Made by a program: the position numbers and the translations under genes
Notes under the pieces: model-generated
The model's input: only the letters and a program-made list of their open reading frames with translations
Database searches by the model: none
What the model was told of the DNA's origin: nothing
Shown here: positions 38,915 to 49,133 of the stretch, in pieces
Numbering within the stretch: the first letter of the stretch is position 1
Layout: the number at the start of each line of letters is the position of its first letter
Assembly: GCA_016200485.1 (NCBI GenBank)
Contig: JACQEP010000006.1
Location: 60,799-124,798 of the forward strand
Length of the DNA stretch: 64,000 nucleotides
DNA from: Gammaproteobacteria bacterium
GTDB taxonomy: Bacteria; Pseudomonadota; Gammaproteobacteria; Tenderiales; Tenderiaceae
Direction of reading: 5' to 3'

Positions 38915-38937
38915 GGCGATTCGTGAATCGCCCCTAC
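38915..38937. repeat. GGCGATTC palindromic repeat, copy 1
   Basis: GGCGATTCGTGAATCGCC followed by CCTAC; the same 18-base palindrome recurs at 41002-41019. The trmJ stop codon lies at its border (38934-38936). Confidence 0.75.
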
Positions 38938-39653
38938 CGTTTTTTTGCCATGGTCTGCGCCGCCGTCAAAACACCGCGCATAATGTTTACTTCAGTCTGG
39001 TCGGGACGTGCGCGATTAAACAAACGCCGCAAGCGGCGCATCAGCTGCTTGGGTTGTTCTGGATCGAGAAACTGGACATCGATCAACATTTGTTCAAGAT
39101 GGCGATAAAACGATTCCATCTCCTCGGCGCCCGCCACCTCGTGTACCTCTTCCACGACAACGGGCTTGGCGCCATCGGTCAACATGATTTCATAGGCCAG
39201 GATCTGTACCGCCGCCGCCAGATTAAGCGAGGAATAATCGTCATTGGTGGGGATGTGTACCAGCAAATGCGCCCGCGCCAATTCGGTATTGGTCAGCCCC
39301 GAGTGCTCGCGTCCGAACACCACGGCCACCTCACCCTGGGCACTTTCCGCGATCGCCCGTACGGCGAACTCCCGCGGCGCTACCGACGGCCAGGGCAAAC
39401 GCCGGCTGCGGGCCGTGGTGGCGACCACGTAACGGCAACCAGCCAATGCCTCATCCAGGCTGGCACACACCACCGCCTGGGCCAGCACATCATCCGCCCC
39501 CGAGGCACGCGACGTTGCCTCGGCACAGGGAAATTGCTGCGGGTTGACCAGATACAACCGGTTCAGGCACATGTTCTTCATCGCCCGGGCAGTAGCGCCA
39601 ATGTTACCGGGGTGACTGGTATCGACCAGTACAATACGGATGTTGTTTTTCAT
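38934..39653 (-). CDS. trmJ: tRNA (cytidine/uridine-2'-O)-methyltransferase TrmJ
   Basis: SPOUT-family enzyme that methylates position 32 of certain tRNAs. 239 residues from the ATG at 39653 (MKNNIRIVLVDTSHPGNIGA); the frame is open for another 105 codons upstream but those are antisense to suhB. The SPOUT knot motifs are present (VVFGREHSGLTN and IPTNDDYSSLNLAAAVQILAYE). Confidence 0.94.
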   Translation of the reverse strand: MKNNIRIVLVDTSHPGNIGATARAMKNMCLNRLYLVNPQQFPCAEATSRASGADDVLAQAVVCASLDEALAGCRYVVATTARSRRLPWPSVAPREFAVRAIAESAQGEVAVVFGREHSGLTNTELARAHLLVHIPTNDDYSSLNLAAAVQILAYEIMLTDGAKPVVVEEVHEVAGAEEMESFYRHLEQMLIDVQFLDPEQPKQLMRRLRRLFNRARPDQTEVNIMRGVLTAAQTMAKKR

Positions 39654-39746
39654 GGGGCGGGATTGTAACCCATCCATCACTTTCCCCTCACATTCTGGTA
39701 TCCTTGGCGCCCCTATCGCTCTGACAAAATTGAAACGGTTTAGGCC

Positions 39747-40553
39747 ATGGCCACCCATCCTCTCGTAAATATCGCCACCCGTGCCGCGCGTCGCGCCGGG
39801 GAGGTCATCAAGCGCTCCATCAACAAGATGGATAGCCTCAATATCACTACCAAAAGCGCCAACGATTACGTCTCTGATGTCGATCGCCTGGCTGAGCATG
39901 AGATTATTCAGATCATCCGCAAGGCCTACCCGGATCACGGGATCCTGGCCGAGGAAAGTGGCAGCCATAACGGTGACGACTTCCAGTGGATTATTGATCC
40001 GCTCGATGGCACGACCAATTATTTACACGGTTTCCCGCAGTATTCAGTGTCGATTGCCGTCAGGGTGCGCGAGCGGCTGGAACATGGTGTGGTCTATGAC
40101 CCGCTCAAGGACGAACTTTTTACCGCCAGTCGTGGCGCGGGTGCCCAGCTCAATGGCCACCGCCTGCGGGTGAGCGATGCCAAGAGCCTGGACGGCGCCC
40201 TGATCGGCACCGGCTTTCCGTTCAAGGATCGGCGTAATCTGGATGTCTATCTGGAGATGTTCAAGGAGATAGTGATCCCGACTGCCGGTATCCGCCGTGC
40301 GGGCTCTGCAGCGCTGGATCTGGCCTATGTCGCCGCAGGGCGTCTTGACGGTTTCTGGGAGCTGGGGCTCAAGCCCTGGGACATGGCCGCCGGGATCGTC
40401 CTGATCCAGGAAGCAGGCGGTCTGGTCTCCGATCTTGAGGGCGGCCATGCCTTCATGGAAAGCGGCCATGTGGTAGCTGCCAATCCAAAGGTATTTAAGG
40501 ATATGCTGAAGATCGTGCGCCCCTATGCCGGCCGGGTTATGCCGCAGGGGTAA
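39747..40553 (+). CDS. suhB: Inositol-1-monophosphatase SuhB
   Basis: 268 residues, normal length. Metal-binding motifs EES (69-71), WIIDPLDGTTN (81-91) and WDMAAGIVLIQEAGG near 210 are intact. In E. coli SuhB also joins rRNA transcription antitermination complexes. It is divergent from trmJ with a 93-base gap, a common gammaproteobacterial arrangement. Confidence 0.96.
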   Translation: MATHPLVNIATRAARRAGEVIKRSINKMDSLNITTKSANDYVSDVDRLAEHEIIQIIRKAYPDHGILAEESGSHNGDDFQWIIDPLDGTTNYLHGFPQYSVSIAVRVRERLEHGVVYDPLKDELFTASRGAGAQLNGHRLRVSDAKSLDGALIGTGFPFKDRRNLDVYLEMFKEIVIPTAGIRRAGSAALDLAYVAAGRLDGFWELGLKPWDMAAGIVLIQEAGGLVSDLEGGHAFMESGHVVAANPKVFKDMLKIVRPYAGRVMPQG

Positions 40554-40724
40554 AAATAATTTACATACATTAAATAAGATATATAGTTGCTTGTTTTTTA
40601 TTGAATTTTATTCTTTAACTCCAGCCAGATAAGTCAGCAAAGGCGGGGCTCGACTCTGGACTTCCGGTTCAAGTTTGCCGCCTTCAGAACCGATAAACCT
40701 CGTAATGAAAGCGGCGAGGTTGTC

Positions 40725-40994
40725 ATGTTCGATAATGTAGTTGAATTCACCGCTCAGGGCGATCGTAAGCAGGAAATCATCATGCGCGACGTCATGAGCA
40801 GTCTGGAAGAGATCGCCACCATCCTCGCCTACGACCCCTGGCCGGGAGACTTTGAAATCGTCGCCATCTTCCCAACGGATCAGGAAAACGCTGCCATCCG
40901 TGAAGAAATCGTTCTCAGCAGTCGCAAGAAACCTCAACCGCAGGCTGAAATTATCTCCTACGAAGAACGCAAGCGCCTCAAACTGAGCGCCTGA
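40725..40994 (+). CDS. Small conserved-looking protein of unknown function
   Basis: 89 residues with a GAGG ribosome binding site 5 bases before the ATG. The sequence is acidic in the middle (LEEIATILAYDPWPGDFEIVAIF) and basic at the end (SYEERKRLKLSA). No signal peptide or membrane segment. I do not recognise a family. A longer frame exists on the opposite strand (40608-41000) but looks like a shadow. The plus-strand choice rests on the ribosome binding site and on composition. Confidence 0.45.
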   Translation: MFDNVVEFTAQGDRKQEIIMRDVMSSLEEIATILAYDPWPGDFEIVAIFPTDQENAAIREEIVLSSRKKPQPQAEIISYEERKRLKLSA

Positions 40995-41000
40995 ACGCAA

Positions 41001-41024
41001 GGGCGATTCGTGAATCGCCTACCG
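41001..41024. repeat. GGCGATTC palindromic repeat, copy 2
   Basis: GGGCGATTCGTGAATCGCC then TACCG, the same palindrome as at 38915-38937. It sits between the small unknown gene and mutS. Confidence 0.75.
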
Positions 41025-41117
41025 ATCCCTTGCCTTGAACTTGATCTCCGCAACCCACGCGCGACTGGGTTAGAATGGCACGCTTGTGCAATAGCCAAGC
41101 AGTGAAAGAACCTCGCC

Positions 41118-43691
41118 ATGACGGTCGCCGGACAAGACATCGCCAACCATACGCCGATGATGCAGCAATACCTGCGCATCAAATCCGAACACCCCAGCCT
41201 GTTGTTGTTTTACCGGATGGGCGATTTCTACGAACTCTTTTTCGACGACGCCCGCACGGCCGCCCGTCTGCTCGACATTACACTGACCAGCCGCGGCCAG
41301 TCGGCCGGGGCGCCGATCCCGATGGCGGGGGTACCCTTCCACTCCGCCGAGGGTTACCTGGTCAAGCTGGTGCGCCTGGGGCAGTCCATCGCGATCTGCG
41401 AACAGATCGGCGACCCAGCCAAATCCAAGGGGCCGGTAGAGCGCAAGGTGATGCGCATCGTCACTCCCGGCACCGTCACCGACGAGGCCCTGCTCGACGA
41501 ACGCCGCGACAACCTGCTCGCCGCCATTCACCATCAAGACCAGCGCTACGGCATCGCCACCCTGGATCTGACCAGCGGCCGTCTGAGCATTATGGAAGTC
41601 GATACGGCGGAGGCTGTTGATGACGAGCTGGAGCGCCTCAAACCGGCCGAGCTGCTGGCCAACGAATCGCTGGCCCTGAATCAGACGCTGGAACAACGTT
41701 ATGCCCTGCGCCGCCAGGCACCGTGGCATTTTGAAATCGCTACCGCGACCCGCCTGTTGTGCGAGCAACTGCGCACCCGCGATCTATCTGGCTTTGGTTG
41801 CGACGGCTTAAACGCTGCGATTGGCGCCGCCGGCTGTCTGCTGCATTACGCCCGTGAGACTCAACGTGCCGCATTGCCACACATCCAAGGAATACGCGTC
41901 GAACGGCGAGAAGACAGCGTCGTACTTGATGCCGCCAGCCGCCGTAATCTGGAGCTGGAAAGTAATCTGTTTGGTGGCCGCGACAACACGCTGATTGATG
42001 TCATCGACCGCACCGCAACAGCAATGGGCGGGCGTTTACTGCGCCGCTGGCTGAATCAACCACTGCGTAATCGCACGATTTTGCGCCAACGTCTGCATGC
42101 GATTGAAAGCCTGATTGCCGATCAACGCTATATTACCGTGCATGAAGTCTTGCGTGGTGTAGCCGACATTGAACGCATCCTGTCGCGCATCGCACTCAAA
42201 TCAGCACGACCGCGCGATCTGGCGCAACTGCGCGATACGTTGGCGCTGTTGCCATCGCTTCAGCGCAGCATTGCCGCTATCGATTCACCTTTGCTTGACG
42301 ACATCCGCGCCCGTCTTGGTTTATACCCGGAATTACACCAGCTACTGCAGCGCGCCATTATCGAAAATCCACCGGTGGTGATTCGCGACGGTGGTGTCAT
42401 CGCTCCGGATTACGACAGCGAGCTTGATGACCTGCGCAATATGAGCGAAAACGCAGGTCAATTCCTGATTGATCTTGAGCAACGTGAACGTATCCGCAGT
42501 GGTATCCCGAATCTAAAAGTCAGTTATAACCGCGTCCACGGTTACTACATCGAGATCACCAACGCCCAAAGCGATAAAGTGCCTGCCGATTACATGCGCC
42601 GCCAGACACTGAAAGGCGCGGAACGTTACATCACGCCGGAACTCAAGGCCTTTGAAGACAAGGCGCTCAGCGCCCGTGAGCGCGCCCTGGCACGGGAAAA
42701 AGGGCTCTACGATCAATTGCTGGAGCAGCTCTTGCCGCACATAGGCGCCTTGCAGGAAACTGCCAGCGCGATGGCTGAACTTGATGTCCTGCATAATCTT
42801 GCCGAACGCGCCGAGACCTTGAATTTCTGCCCGCCCGAGCTGATAGATACGCCACAACTGCAAATCGACGATGGTCGCCATCCGGTGGTGGAGCAAAATC
42901 TCGACGGCCCCTTCGTGCCAAACTCACTGGCGCTCGACAATGAGCGACGTATGTTGATCATCACCGGCCCCAATATGGGCGGCAAATCCACCTACATGCG
43001 CCAGACCGCGCTCATCACTCTGCTCGCCCACATCGGCAGCTTCGTTCCAGCACGACGCGCGGTAATCGGCCCCATTGATCGCATCTTCACCCGCATCGGC
43101 GCCTCCGACGACCTGGCCGGCGGCCGCTCGACCTTCATGGTCGAAATGACGGAGACGGCCAACATCCTCCATAACGCGACCCATCAGAGTCTAGTGTTGA
43201 TGGACGAGATCGGCCGTGGCACCAGCACCTTCGACGGCCTGTCACTGGCCTGGGCCTGCGCCGAACACCTTGCCAGCCAGGTACGCGCCTTCACCCTCTT
43301 TGCAACCCATTACTTTGAGCTGACGACGCTGCCGGAACAGCATCGTGGCGTGGTCAATGTCCATCTCGATGCGGTGGAACACGGTGACGGCATCGTCTTT
43401 CTCCACGCCGTCAAGGAAGGCCCGGCCAATCAGAGCTACGGCCTGCAGGTCGCCGCCCTGGCCGGTGTGCCGCGCGTCGTGATCGATGCCGCGAAAAAAC
43501 GCTTGCTGGAACTGGAAAACCAGACCGTGCAACAAACAGCGGCCCTGCCTGGTAGCGAACCCCAGCTTGGCCTGTTCGCGCCGCCCGCGCCACACCCGGC
43601 CGTAGAGATGCTGGCCGCGCTGGATCCGGACAACCTCAGCCCCCGCCAAGCGCTGGACACGCTCTATCGCCTCAAGGGACTGGCCAAATAG
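41118..43691 (+). CDS. mutS: DNA mismatch repair protein MutS
   Basis: 857 residues, full-length MutS. The mismatch-binding motif is [11 protein letters not shown] near residue 35. The ATPase has Walker [10 protein letters not shown] from residue 617, Walker [13 protein letters not shown], and FATHYFEL. The C-terminal tail ([16 protein letters not shown]) for tetramer formation is present. It is followed by fdxA after 99 bases. Confidence 0.97.
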   Translation: MTVAGQDIANHTPMMQQYLRIKSEHPSLLLFYRMGDFYELFFDDARTAARLLDITLTSRGQSAGAPIPMAGVPFHSAEGYLVKLVRLGQSIAICEQIGDPAKSKGPVERKVMRIVTPGTVTDEALLDERRDNLLAAIHHQDQRYGIATLDLTSGRLSIMEVDTAEAVDDELERLKPAELLANESLALNQTLEQRYALRRQAPWHFEIATATRLLCEQLRTRDLSGFGCDGLNAAIGAAGCLLHYARETQRAALPHIQGIRVERREDSVVLDAASRRNLELESNLFGGRDNTLIDVIDRTATAMGGRLLRRWLNQPLRNRTILRQRLHAIESLIADQRYITVHEVLRGVADIERILSRIALKSARPRDLAQLRDTLALLPSLQRSIAAIDSPLLDDIRARLGLYPELHQLLQRAIIENPPVVIRDGGVIAPDYDSELDDLRNMSENAGQFLIDLEQRERIRSGIPNLKVSYNRVHGYYIEITNAQSDKVPADYMRRQTLKGAERYITPELKAFEDKALSARERALAREKGLYDQLLEQLLPHIGALQETASAMAELDVLHNLAERAETLNFCPPELIDTPQLQIDDGRHPVVEQNLDGPFVPNSLALDNERRMLIITGPNMGGKSTYMRQTALITLLAHIGSFVPARRAVIGPIDRIFTRIGASDDLAGGRSTFMVEMTETANILHNATHQSLVLMDEIGRGTSTFDGLSLAWACAEHLASQVRAFTLFATHYFELTTLPEQHRGVVNVHLDAVEHGDGIVFLHAVKEGPANQSYGLQVAALAGVPRVVIDAAKKRLLELENQTVQQTAALPGSEPQLGLFAPPAPHPAVEMLAALDPDNLSPRQALDTLYRLKGLAK

Positions 43692-43790
43692 GGCCGCTGG
43701 AATATGGGTATAATCAATTCGAATTAGCAATCAGGAACATTGAAAGCTATAATCCCCGCTCTCAAATAACATCAATAAGCTGGAGGCCCA

Positions 43791-44114
43791 ATGACCTTCG
43801 TTGTTACCGAAAACTGTATCCGCTGCAAATTCACTGACTGCGTTGAAGTCTGCCCGGTGGATTGTTTCCACGTAGGCCCAAATTTCCTGGTCATTGACCC
43901 CGATGAATGCATCGACTGCACCCTGTGTGAACCAGAATGCCCTGCAAATGCCATTTTTGCCGAGGACGATGTACCGGATAATCAGCAACAGTTTATCGCC
44001 CTCAACGCCGAACTGGCGAAGGCTTGGCCGGTCATCACTGAAAAGGAAGATGCCCCTGCGGATGCCGAGGAATGGAACGGCGTTGCGGACAAACTGCAAT
44101 ACCTGGAACGCTGA
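43791..44114 (+). CDS. fdxA: 7Fe ferredoxin FdxA
   Basis: 107 residues with two cluster motifs: C9-x7-C17-x3-C21-P for the mixed [3Fe-4S] site and C40-x2-C43-x2-C46-x3-C50-P for the [4Fe-4S] site, plus the long Azotobacter-type C-terminal extension (from about 60). The mutS-fdxA neighbourhood is common in gammaproteobacteria. A TATAAT box at 43748-43753 lies 38 bases before the start, suggesting its own promoter. Confidence 0.95.
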   Translation: MTFVVTENCIRCKFTDCVEVCPVDCFHVGPNFLVIDPDECIDCTLCEPECPANAIFAEDDVPDNQQQFIALNAELAKAWPVITEKEDAPADAEEWNGVADKLQYLER

Positions 44115-44133
44115 TTAGAAATTCAGCTGACAT

Positions 44134-44170
44134 AAAAAGCGAAGGGGCCATTCGGCCCCTTCGCTTTTTA
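44134..44170. terminator. Bidirectional rho-independent terminator
   Basis: AAAAAGCGAAGGGGCC, loop ATTC, then GGCCCCTTCGCTTTTT. A GC-rich perfect stem with A and T tracts on either side, placed between the converging fdxA and pbpG genes, so it can terminate both. Confidence 0.93.
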
Positions 44171-44184
44171 ACCTTCCAGCAACT

Positions 44185-45141
44185 TCACGAACTTGCCAGA
44201 TGATCCAGCTTCTGAAGCTTACTTTCAGTCTTTAGCAACCACTTCTTGATCCTGTTGGCATCGCCAAATTTGGAATTCTTGTGCGGCGCATTGAGCAGCA
44301 CCACCGCCAATGGACGATCTGCAATGTTGGTATGCATAATCAAACAATAACCGGCGGATGAAATGTATCCCGTCTTGCTGACGTTCACATCCCACTGCTT
44401 GTCTCTGACCAGGATATTGGTGTTGCGGAACTTCACCAGCGAACCACGACGCAGATCAGTCACCGCATCGGTACCGTTGGTCGACATCTCACGAATCAGT
44501 GGATATTCATTGGCAGTCATTACGAGCTTCACCAAATCCGATGCCGTGGATACGTTTTGATCATGCAACCCAGTGGGGTCGACATAACGAGTATTGAGCA
44601 TACCCAGTTCCACCGCCTTGTAATTCATTGCCTTGACGAAGGCCTTGGTGCCGCCTGGATAAGACCTTGCCAACGCAGCGGCCGCGCGATTTTCACTGGC
44701 CGCCAACGCAATCAATAACATGTCTTCACGTGTCAGCTTCGCACCCACCCGCAACTTGGAACGGGAATGGCGCAGCGTATCGCGATCTTCGTCTGCCACC
44801 TCAATCACTTCATCCATGGGCAGATTCGCGTCCAGGGTCACCATGGCCGTCATTAGCTTGGTGAGTGAGGCAATCGGTCTGACATGCTCGGCGTCGCGCT
44901 CAAACAAAACCTCCCCGTCACGCAGATCAAACACTACGGCGGAACGCGACTTGAGTGATAATTTCTGTGATTCGAGGATCTTACGGAACAACTCATCCTG
45001 ATCCAGTATCGGCGTGGGTTTAACATTCACCACTGCTAATTTTTGGGCCTGTGAATCGACTGCCAGCACTTGCGACGCAGAAAGTGCGCATCCCAGCCCC
45101 AACAACATCCCCAATATGCCAACCTGAGAAAACTTAGCCAT
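44185..45141 (-). CDS. pbpG: D-alanyl-D-alanine endopeptidase (PBP7 type)
   Basis: 318 residues with a signal peptide (about 1-28, cleaved after VLA). S11 peptidase motifs are SLTK (ASLTKLMTA), SEN (AASENRAAAA) and KTG (VSKTGYIS). These periplasmic enzymes hydrolyse peptidoglycan cross-links. It lacks the long C-terminal PBP5-type domain, hence the PBP7 call. The 257-base gap upstream (45142-45398) is AT-rich with no gene seen. Confidence 0.92.
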   Translation of the reverse strand: MAKFSQVGILGMLLGLGCALSASQVLAVDSQAQKLAVVNVKPTPILDQDELFRKILESQKLSLKSRSAVVFDLRDGEVLFERDAEHVRPIASLTKLMTAMVTLDANLPMDEVIEVADEDRDTLRHSRSKLRVGAKLTREDMLLIALAASENRAAAALARSYPGGTKAFVKAMNYKAVELGMLNTRYVDPTGLHDQNVSTASDLVKLVMTANEYPLIREMSTNGTDAVTDLRRGSLVKFRNTNILVRDKQWDVNVSKTGYISSAGYCLIMHTNIADRPLAVVLLNAPHKNSKFGDANRIKKWLLKTESKLQKLDHLASS

Positions 45142-45398
45142 TTTTTGTTACCCAGCCCCTATTAATTAACATTCGCTACAGTACCCTATAAATGCTTAGC
45201 ATTCAAGGAGATAACTACAAAAACCTTATATTCCTATCAAAAATAGGGACTTAACATCCCCATTGCCATTAATAACATCGGCATGCCTGACAATTTATTT
45301 AATAAAATTAAGACACTAGCCCCTATTTTTGTGACCTGCGCCACTAACAAACAACAACTTATTGTTTTTATGGATATTTTTTATCCATCAAACCGGGG

Positions 45399-45839
45399 CT
45401 AACCCAATCTAACTGCCAAAACATCACAAGTCGCCGTATTAAGGACTGCGCTGGCGGTAGACCCCAGCAGACGGCCGAGGCCGTGACGGCTGTGACGTCC
45501 GATCACCAGCAGGTCGACGCCGTGTTTTTCAATGAAATGCAGGATTTCCATTCGTGTCACCCCCAGATGCACGTGACAATCCCCAGTCGCAACACCCAGC
45601 CGCGGGGCAAGCTCCCCCTCCATTTTCTTTTTTGCCCGCGCCATGAATTGTTGCTCCACTTCCTGCGTTGCCGGCAGGGCAAATTCGTCGCCAAAATAAA
45701 TCGGCATCGGTTCTACGACATGCAATAAGCTAAGCTTGGCGCCATAACGCTGTGCCAATTCTTTAGCCCGCTCGGCAACGACAAGATTATCCGGCGACAA
45801 ATCAGTAGCAAACAAAATATGAGCATATTGCTTGACCAT
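45399..45839 (-). CDS. Universal stress protein (UspA family)
   Basis: 146 residues from the ATG at 45839 (MVKQYAHILFATDLS). The single Usp domain has the nucleotide-binding pattern (GVDLLVIGRHSRHGLGRLLGSTASAVL) of ATP-binding members. The gene stands alone, with a GGAGG site upstream. Confidence 0.93.
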   Translation of the reverse strand: MVKQYAHILFATDLSPDNLVVAERAKELAQRYGAKLSLLHVVEPMPIYFGDEFALPATQEVEQQFMARAKKKMEGELAPRLGVATGDCHVHLGVTRMEILHFIEKHGVDLLVIGRHSRHGLGRLLGSTASAVLNTATCDVLAVRLG

Positions 45840-45902
45840 GACACACCTCCCCGACAGATATAAACACAATAGCGGTGCCCGGTTACCGAAGCAAGCGACA
45901 AA

Positions 45903-46865
45903 TTAGCAATAACGTGCAGTGAACCGATCTATAAATAACTGCAGCTGATCATCCGGAAGATTATTGATCCCGGCAGCTGCCTTACGCCCGCCACCCGTAG
46001 CAAACTCTCGACATAACTCGTCAGCGCCAGTTTTGTTATTAAGCGGCGCACGCACGCTGACCACAAACCCACCTCCCGGAAGCTGCGTTAACAAGGCATG
46101 GGCGCGATCCGGATTAGCTGTCGCAAGATCATTGCTATAGACGCCAGAAACGCGGCGCGCCCAGGGTTCCGCCGGAAAAATGAACACCGCATGCTTGGCA
46201 TTAACGACTTCGGGTTTGATCGCTCGTGCCTTGGCAATATCGGCTTGCGATCCTGCGCGCAAGGTGCGCAACACCTCTTCATCCTCTGCGATAAAGGTCA
46301 AGGGATCGGCAAAGGGTTGAATACGTTTGAACAATTCAGCCGGCGGATAAAACAAATCCTCGACTGCGGGACCGTAACCGTTGTAATTGATGCAAATACC
46401 CAACTCGCGCAACAAATCAAGTTGATCGTTCTTCAATTGCAAAGGCGTTGAGGCCTTGCGGGCGCTATCATCAAAATTATCCCCAAACGCCCCCACCACC
46501 GCCCAAGCACGAAAACGGCCATTGAGATAACGATCGACAATCAGGCTGGTGCAAGTATCCGCCGTCAGATTGAGGTTCAGATCCAAACTTTGATGGCGTG
46601 GCACTGCTTCGCCAGCATAGTGGTGATCGAAATAACGCACCGTTATCCCCTGCTCTAACAATGCCTCCAGCGGTTCACGATTCTTGTCGAGCGAAATATC
46701 GAAGACGTTAACCTCGTCTCCGGGGACGGCCTTGACCCGTTTCAACAGCGAGATATCTCGCTTAACACCAGTAATCAGGGTACTGGCCGCAGGGAAGGCG
46801 AGCCGAAATTGTTGCAGGGCACAGATGCCGTCGGCATCACCGTTAAAAACGTCGTAATGATTCAT
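45903..46865 (-). CDS. DHH-family phosphoesterase
   Basis: 320 residues. The DHH motifs are visible: GDADGICAL (residues 9-17) in place of DxD, FDISLDKN, YFDHHYAG, and the DHHA1-type end GGGRKAAAGI. Related enzymes act on short oligonucleotides or cyclic dinucleotide breakdown products. The substrate cannot be told from sequence. It is not RecJ or an exopolyphosphatase, by size and lack of extra domains. Confidence 0.85.
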   Translation of the reverse strand: MNHYDVFNGDADGICALQQFRLAFPAASTLITGVKRDISLLKRVKAVPGDEVNVFDISLDKNREPLEALLEQGITVRYFDHHYAGEAVPRHQSLDLNLNLTADTCTSLIVDRYLNGRFRAWAVVGAFGDNFDDSARKASTPLQLKNDQLDLLRELGICINYNGYGPAVEDLFYPPAELFKRIQPFADPLTFIAEDEEVLRTLRAGSQADIAKARAIKPEVVNAKHAVFIFPAEPWARRVSGVYSNDLATANPDRAHALLTQLPGGGFVVSVRAPLNNKTGADELCREFATGGGRKAAAGINNLPDDQLQLFIDRFTARYC

Positions 46866-46966
46866 TGACTTGTCACTATTCCTTCTTTAGATAATCGCTT
46901 CTAAGAAACACGGAACAACAAGTGTTAGTTAAGATCGATAATTATATAGCCATGCCGTTTTGGCAA

Positions 46967-47755
46967 CTAAAAGCGGGAGATAACAACACCCGCGTGTTGA
47001 CAGCTGGCTTCAAATTCCGGCCCTTGCAAATAGCGCCACTCCTGAACACGGGCCGCACGTATTGGGTCGGACAGATCATCACTTGGATGGCCAGGATGAC
47101 ACATCAGAACCATCCCGCTCTCAACCTGTTCCAGCCAACGCTGCATAAGCGCAGGATAATCAGCGTCAGCCGCTAGCGAATAGGCCCCCAATAAACCCTG
47201 AGAAACCCTAAAACCAGCCTTCGACGCCTTACGCTCAAAACCCAAGCCCATGGCGCGCAACACCAGAATTTTAAATTTGGCGTCTGTGTTACGCCACGGC
47301 TGGCAAACACTGCGCAGATACGGCAATTTCTCGCCATAACGGTCTTTCAACACTTCAATGAGCACTTTGCGAATCACAGGAAAGACATGGACATGTTGAT
47401 GTCCATCGACAAACACTGGCGCCATACCCATGGCGCTTTCATAAGCCCCTAACTGATGATGCAACATGCGTCGCACCCATGCCTGGTCGACCAGACGCAG
47501 CCATGCACCGCTCATCAGCGATGACAATGGGATCATCCGATCTGAAAATGGATGGGTCAAATTAAAATGCAATCCGATATCCACTCGATTGGCATAAGGC
47601 AAAAGCGCGGCGGCGGCTTCCGGCCACGTGGGCGATTCGGCCATACAGCTCACCGCCGTCAACCGGCCTGCGGCGATCAACTCCAGAATCGCAGCACTGA
47701 TGGTAGGGGACTGCCCATAATCATCGGCGCAGACTACCAGCTGTTTTTGACTCAT
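46967..47755 (-). CDS. ChbG/HpnK-family polysaccharide deacetylase-like protein
   Basis: 262 residues. The YdjC/ChbG fold is recognised from VVCADDYGQSPTIS (metal-binding DD), VDIGLHFNLTHPF, VFVDGHQHVHVFP and LMCHPGHP. Family members deacetylate chitooligosaccharides or hopanoid-linked sugars. Here it overlaps a GtrA-like gene by 4 bases and is followed upstream by two glycosyltransferases, so it probably trims an acetylated lipid-linked sugar. No hopanoid genes are seen. Confidence 0.87.
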   Translation of the reverse strand: MSQKQLVVCADDYGQSPTISAAILELIAAGRLTAVSCMAESPTWPEAAAALLPYANRVDIGLHFNLTHPFSDRMIPLSSLMSGAWLRLVDQAWVRRMLHHQLGAYESAMGMAPVFVDGHQHVHVFPVIRKVLIEVLKDRYGEKLPYLRSVCQPWRNTDAKFKILVLRAMGLGFERKASKAGFRVSQGLLGAYSLAADADYPALMQRWLEQVESGMVLMCHPGHPSDDLSDPIRAARVQEWRYLQGPEFEASCQHAGVVISRF

Positions 47756-48120
47756 CGAAACGCCCAGGCTTTGCTTAGCACAAATGTCATTGCTGCGACA
47801 GCACCCAATACCAATAACAGGGAAACAGCATAGTGAATTGAGGTATAGCGCAGCAACAAATAGAACATAGCCTGATTAACACAAAAACCTGTAACTGCAA
47901 CGATAACGAAACGGGGCAAGGCTTTGGAATGACGGGCCTCGCTCGTTGCAAAGGTAAGATGACGATGCCCAAGATAACTCACGCCGAAGGCAACAATAAA
48001 ACCGAGAAAATTACCGAGCAACGGTTGCATACCGCGCCAAATGAGAAATGTGGCCAGACACCAATGGACAAGCAACGCTGCAAATCCGACCGCACCAAAA
48101 CGAAACAACTGGCCAATCAC
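47752..48120 (-). CDS. GtrA-like membrane protein
   Basis: 122 residues with four membrane helices (about 5-25, 35-55, 70-92, 98-118). GtrA proteins are thought to flip undecaprenyl-phosphate-linked sugars. It overlaps both neighbours by 4 bases, so it is coupled to the deacetylase and the GT2 enzyme. Confidence 0.9.
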   Translation of the reverse strand: MIGQLFRFGAVGFAALLVHWCLATFLIWRGMQPLLGNFLGFIVAFGVSYLGHRHLTFATSEARHSKALPRFVIVAVTGFCVNQAMFYLLLRYTSIHYAVSLLLVLGAVAAMTFVLSKAWAFR

Positions 48121-49118
48121 GGACCGTTATGCTCCTTACTGTCAAAGCCATAACGGCGTGCGACGATGTATCTGGGCCTGGATTTTACTTCGTTGAAAAT
48201 CCGACCAATATATTCGCCAACAACCCCTAACGAAAACAACTGAATACCGCCAAGAAACGCCATGCCGACGACAAGTGTCGCCCAACCGGGGACATCCACA
48301 CCAAAGAAAAACGCGCGTATAAATTCAACAACACCATAGCCAATCGCCAGCAACGAAATCACTGCCCCGCTCAACCCCACGACCCGCAATGGCAGTTCAG
48401 AAAATGAAGTGATCCCGGTCAGCGCCAGGCCACTCAGTCGCCGCAGATTGAAGCTGGAATGACCTTGCATGCGCTCAGCCGGAACAAAAGGGACACCAAC
48501 GGCCTTGAATCCAACCCAGGCATACAAACCTTTCATATATCGGGTGCGTTCAGGCAAGGATGTCAGGGCATCAACGACACATCGGTCAAATAACCGGAAA
48601 TCGCCGGCGTCTAGCGGAATATCTATTGAAGCCGCTCGCGACAACAAACCATAAAATCTTCGCGTCAGGAACCGCTTCAACGACGACTCGTGCGATCGAT
48701 TACTCATGATGCCGTACACCATGTCATAACCATTACGCCAGAGGGCAAAAAATTCGCTTAACAGTGCGACTGGGTGCTGTAGATCGGCATCCATCAGAAA
48801 CACGACATCACCTGCGGCATGATCCAGGCCGGCAGCAATCGCATATTCTTTGCCAAAATTTCGCGACAGTGACAACAATTGCACGGGGTATTGTTTGGCG
48901 CAGGCCGTCACCGTGGCTACGGTATCATCGGAGCTCCCATCATCCACCACTAATACAGAAAAGCGGGGAGATAATTTCGATAGCGCCGCCACTACCTGCG
49001 GCAACAGAATGGCGAGGTTGGCGCTTTCGTTATATCCTGGAATGACACAAGTGATCAGCGGCTGTTCAGGTCTAACCGCAGCAGAGGGGCTGGTTGTTGA
49101 TTCCACGTTGATACTCAT
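48117..49118 (-). CDS. Family 2 glycosyltransferase (GtrB/ArnC type)
   Basis: 333 residues: cytoplasmic GT-A domain (CVIPGYNESANLAILLPQV, VVDDGSSDDT, MDADLQHP, MKGLYAWVGFK) and two C-terminal membrane helices (about 235-295). Such enzymes put a sugar on undecaprenyl phosphate. It sits with GtrA and a GT39/ArnT-like enzyme, which together form a donor-flippase-transferase set. Confidence 0.92.
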   Translation of the reverse strand: MSINVESTTSPSAAVRPEQPLITCVIPGYNESANLAILLPQVVAALSKLSPRFSVLVVDDGSSDDTVATVTACAKQYPVQLLSLSRNFGKEYAIAAGLDHAAGDVVFLMDADLQHPVALLSEFFALWRNGYDMVYGIMSNRSHESSLKRFLTRRFYGLLSRAASIDIPLDAGDFRLFDRCVVDALTSLPERTRYMKGLYAWVGFKAVGVPFVPAERMQGHSSFNLRRLSGLALTGITSFSELPLRVVGLSGAVISLLAIGYGVVEFIRAFFFGVDVPGWATLVVGMAFLGGIQLFSLGVVGEYIGRIFNEVKSRPRYIVARRYGFDSKEHNGP

Positions 49119-49133
49119 TTTCTTTTCGTCACC

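Noticed and set aside
39654..39968. Extension of trmJ upstream to 39968
   Set aside because: The extra 105 codons are antisense to the start of suhB, and family proteins begin at MKNNIRIVLVD.
40608..41000. A 130-codon frame on the minus strand opposite the small gene at 40725
   Set aside because: It has no family features or ribosome site, and its composition looks like the mirror of the plus-strand gene.
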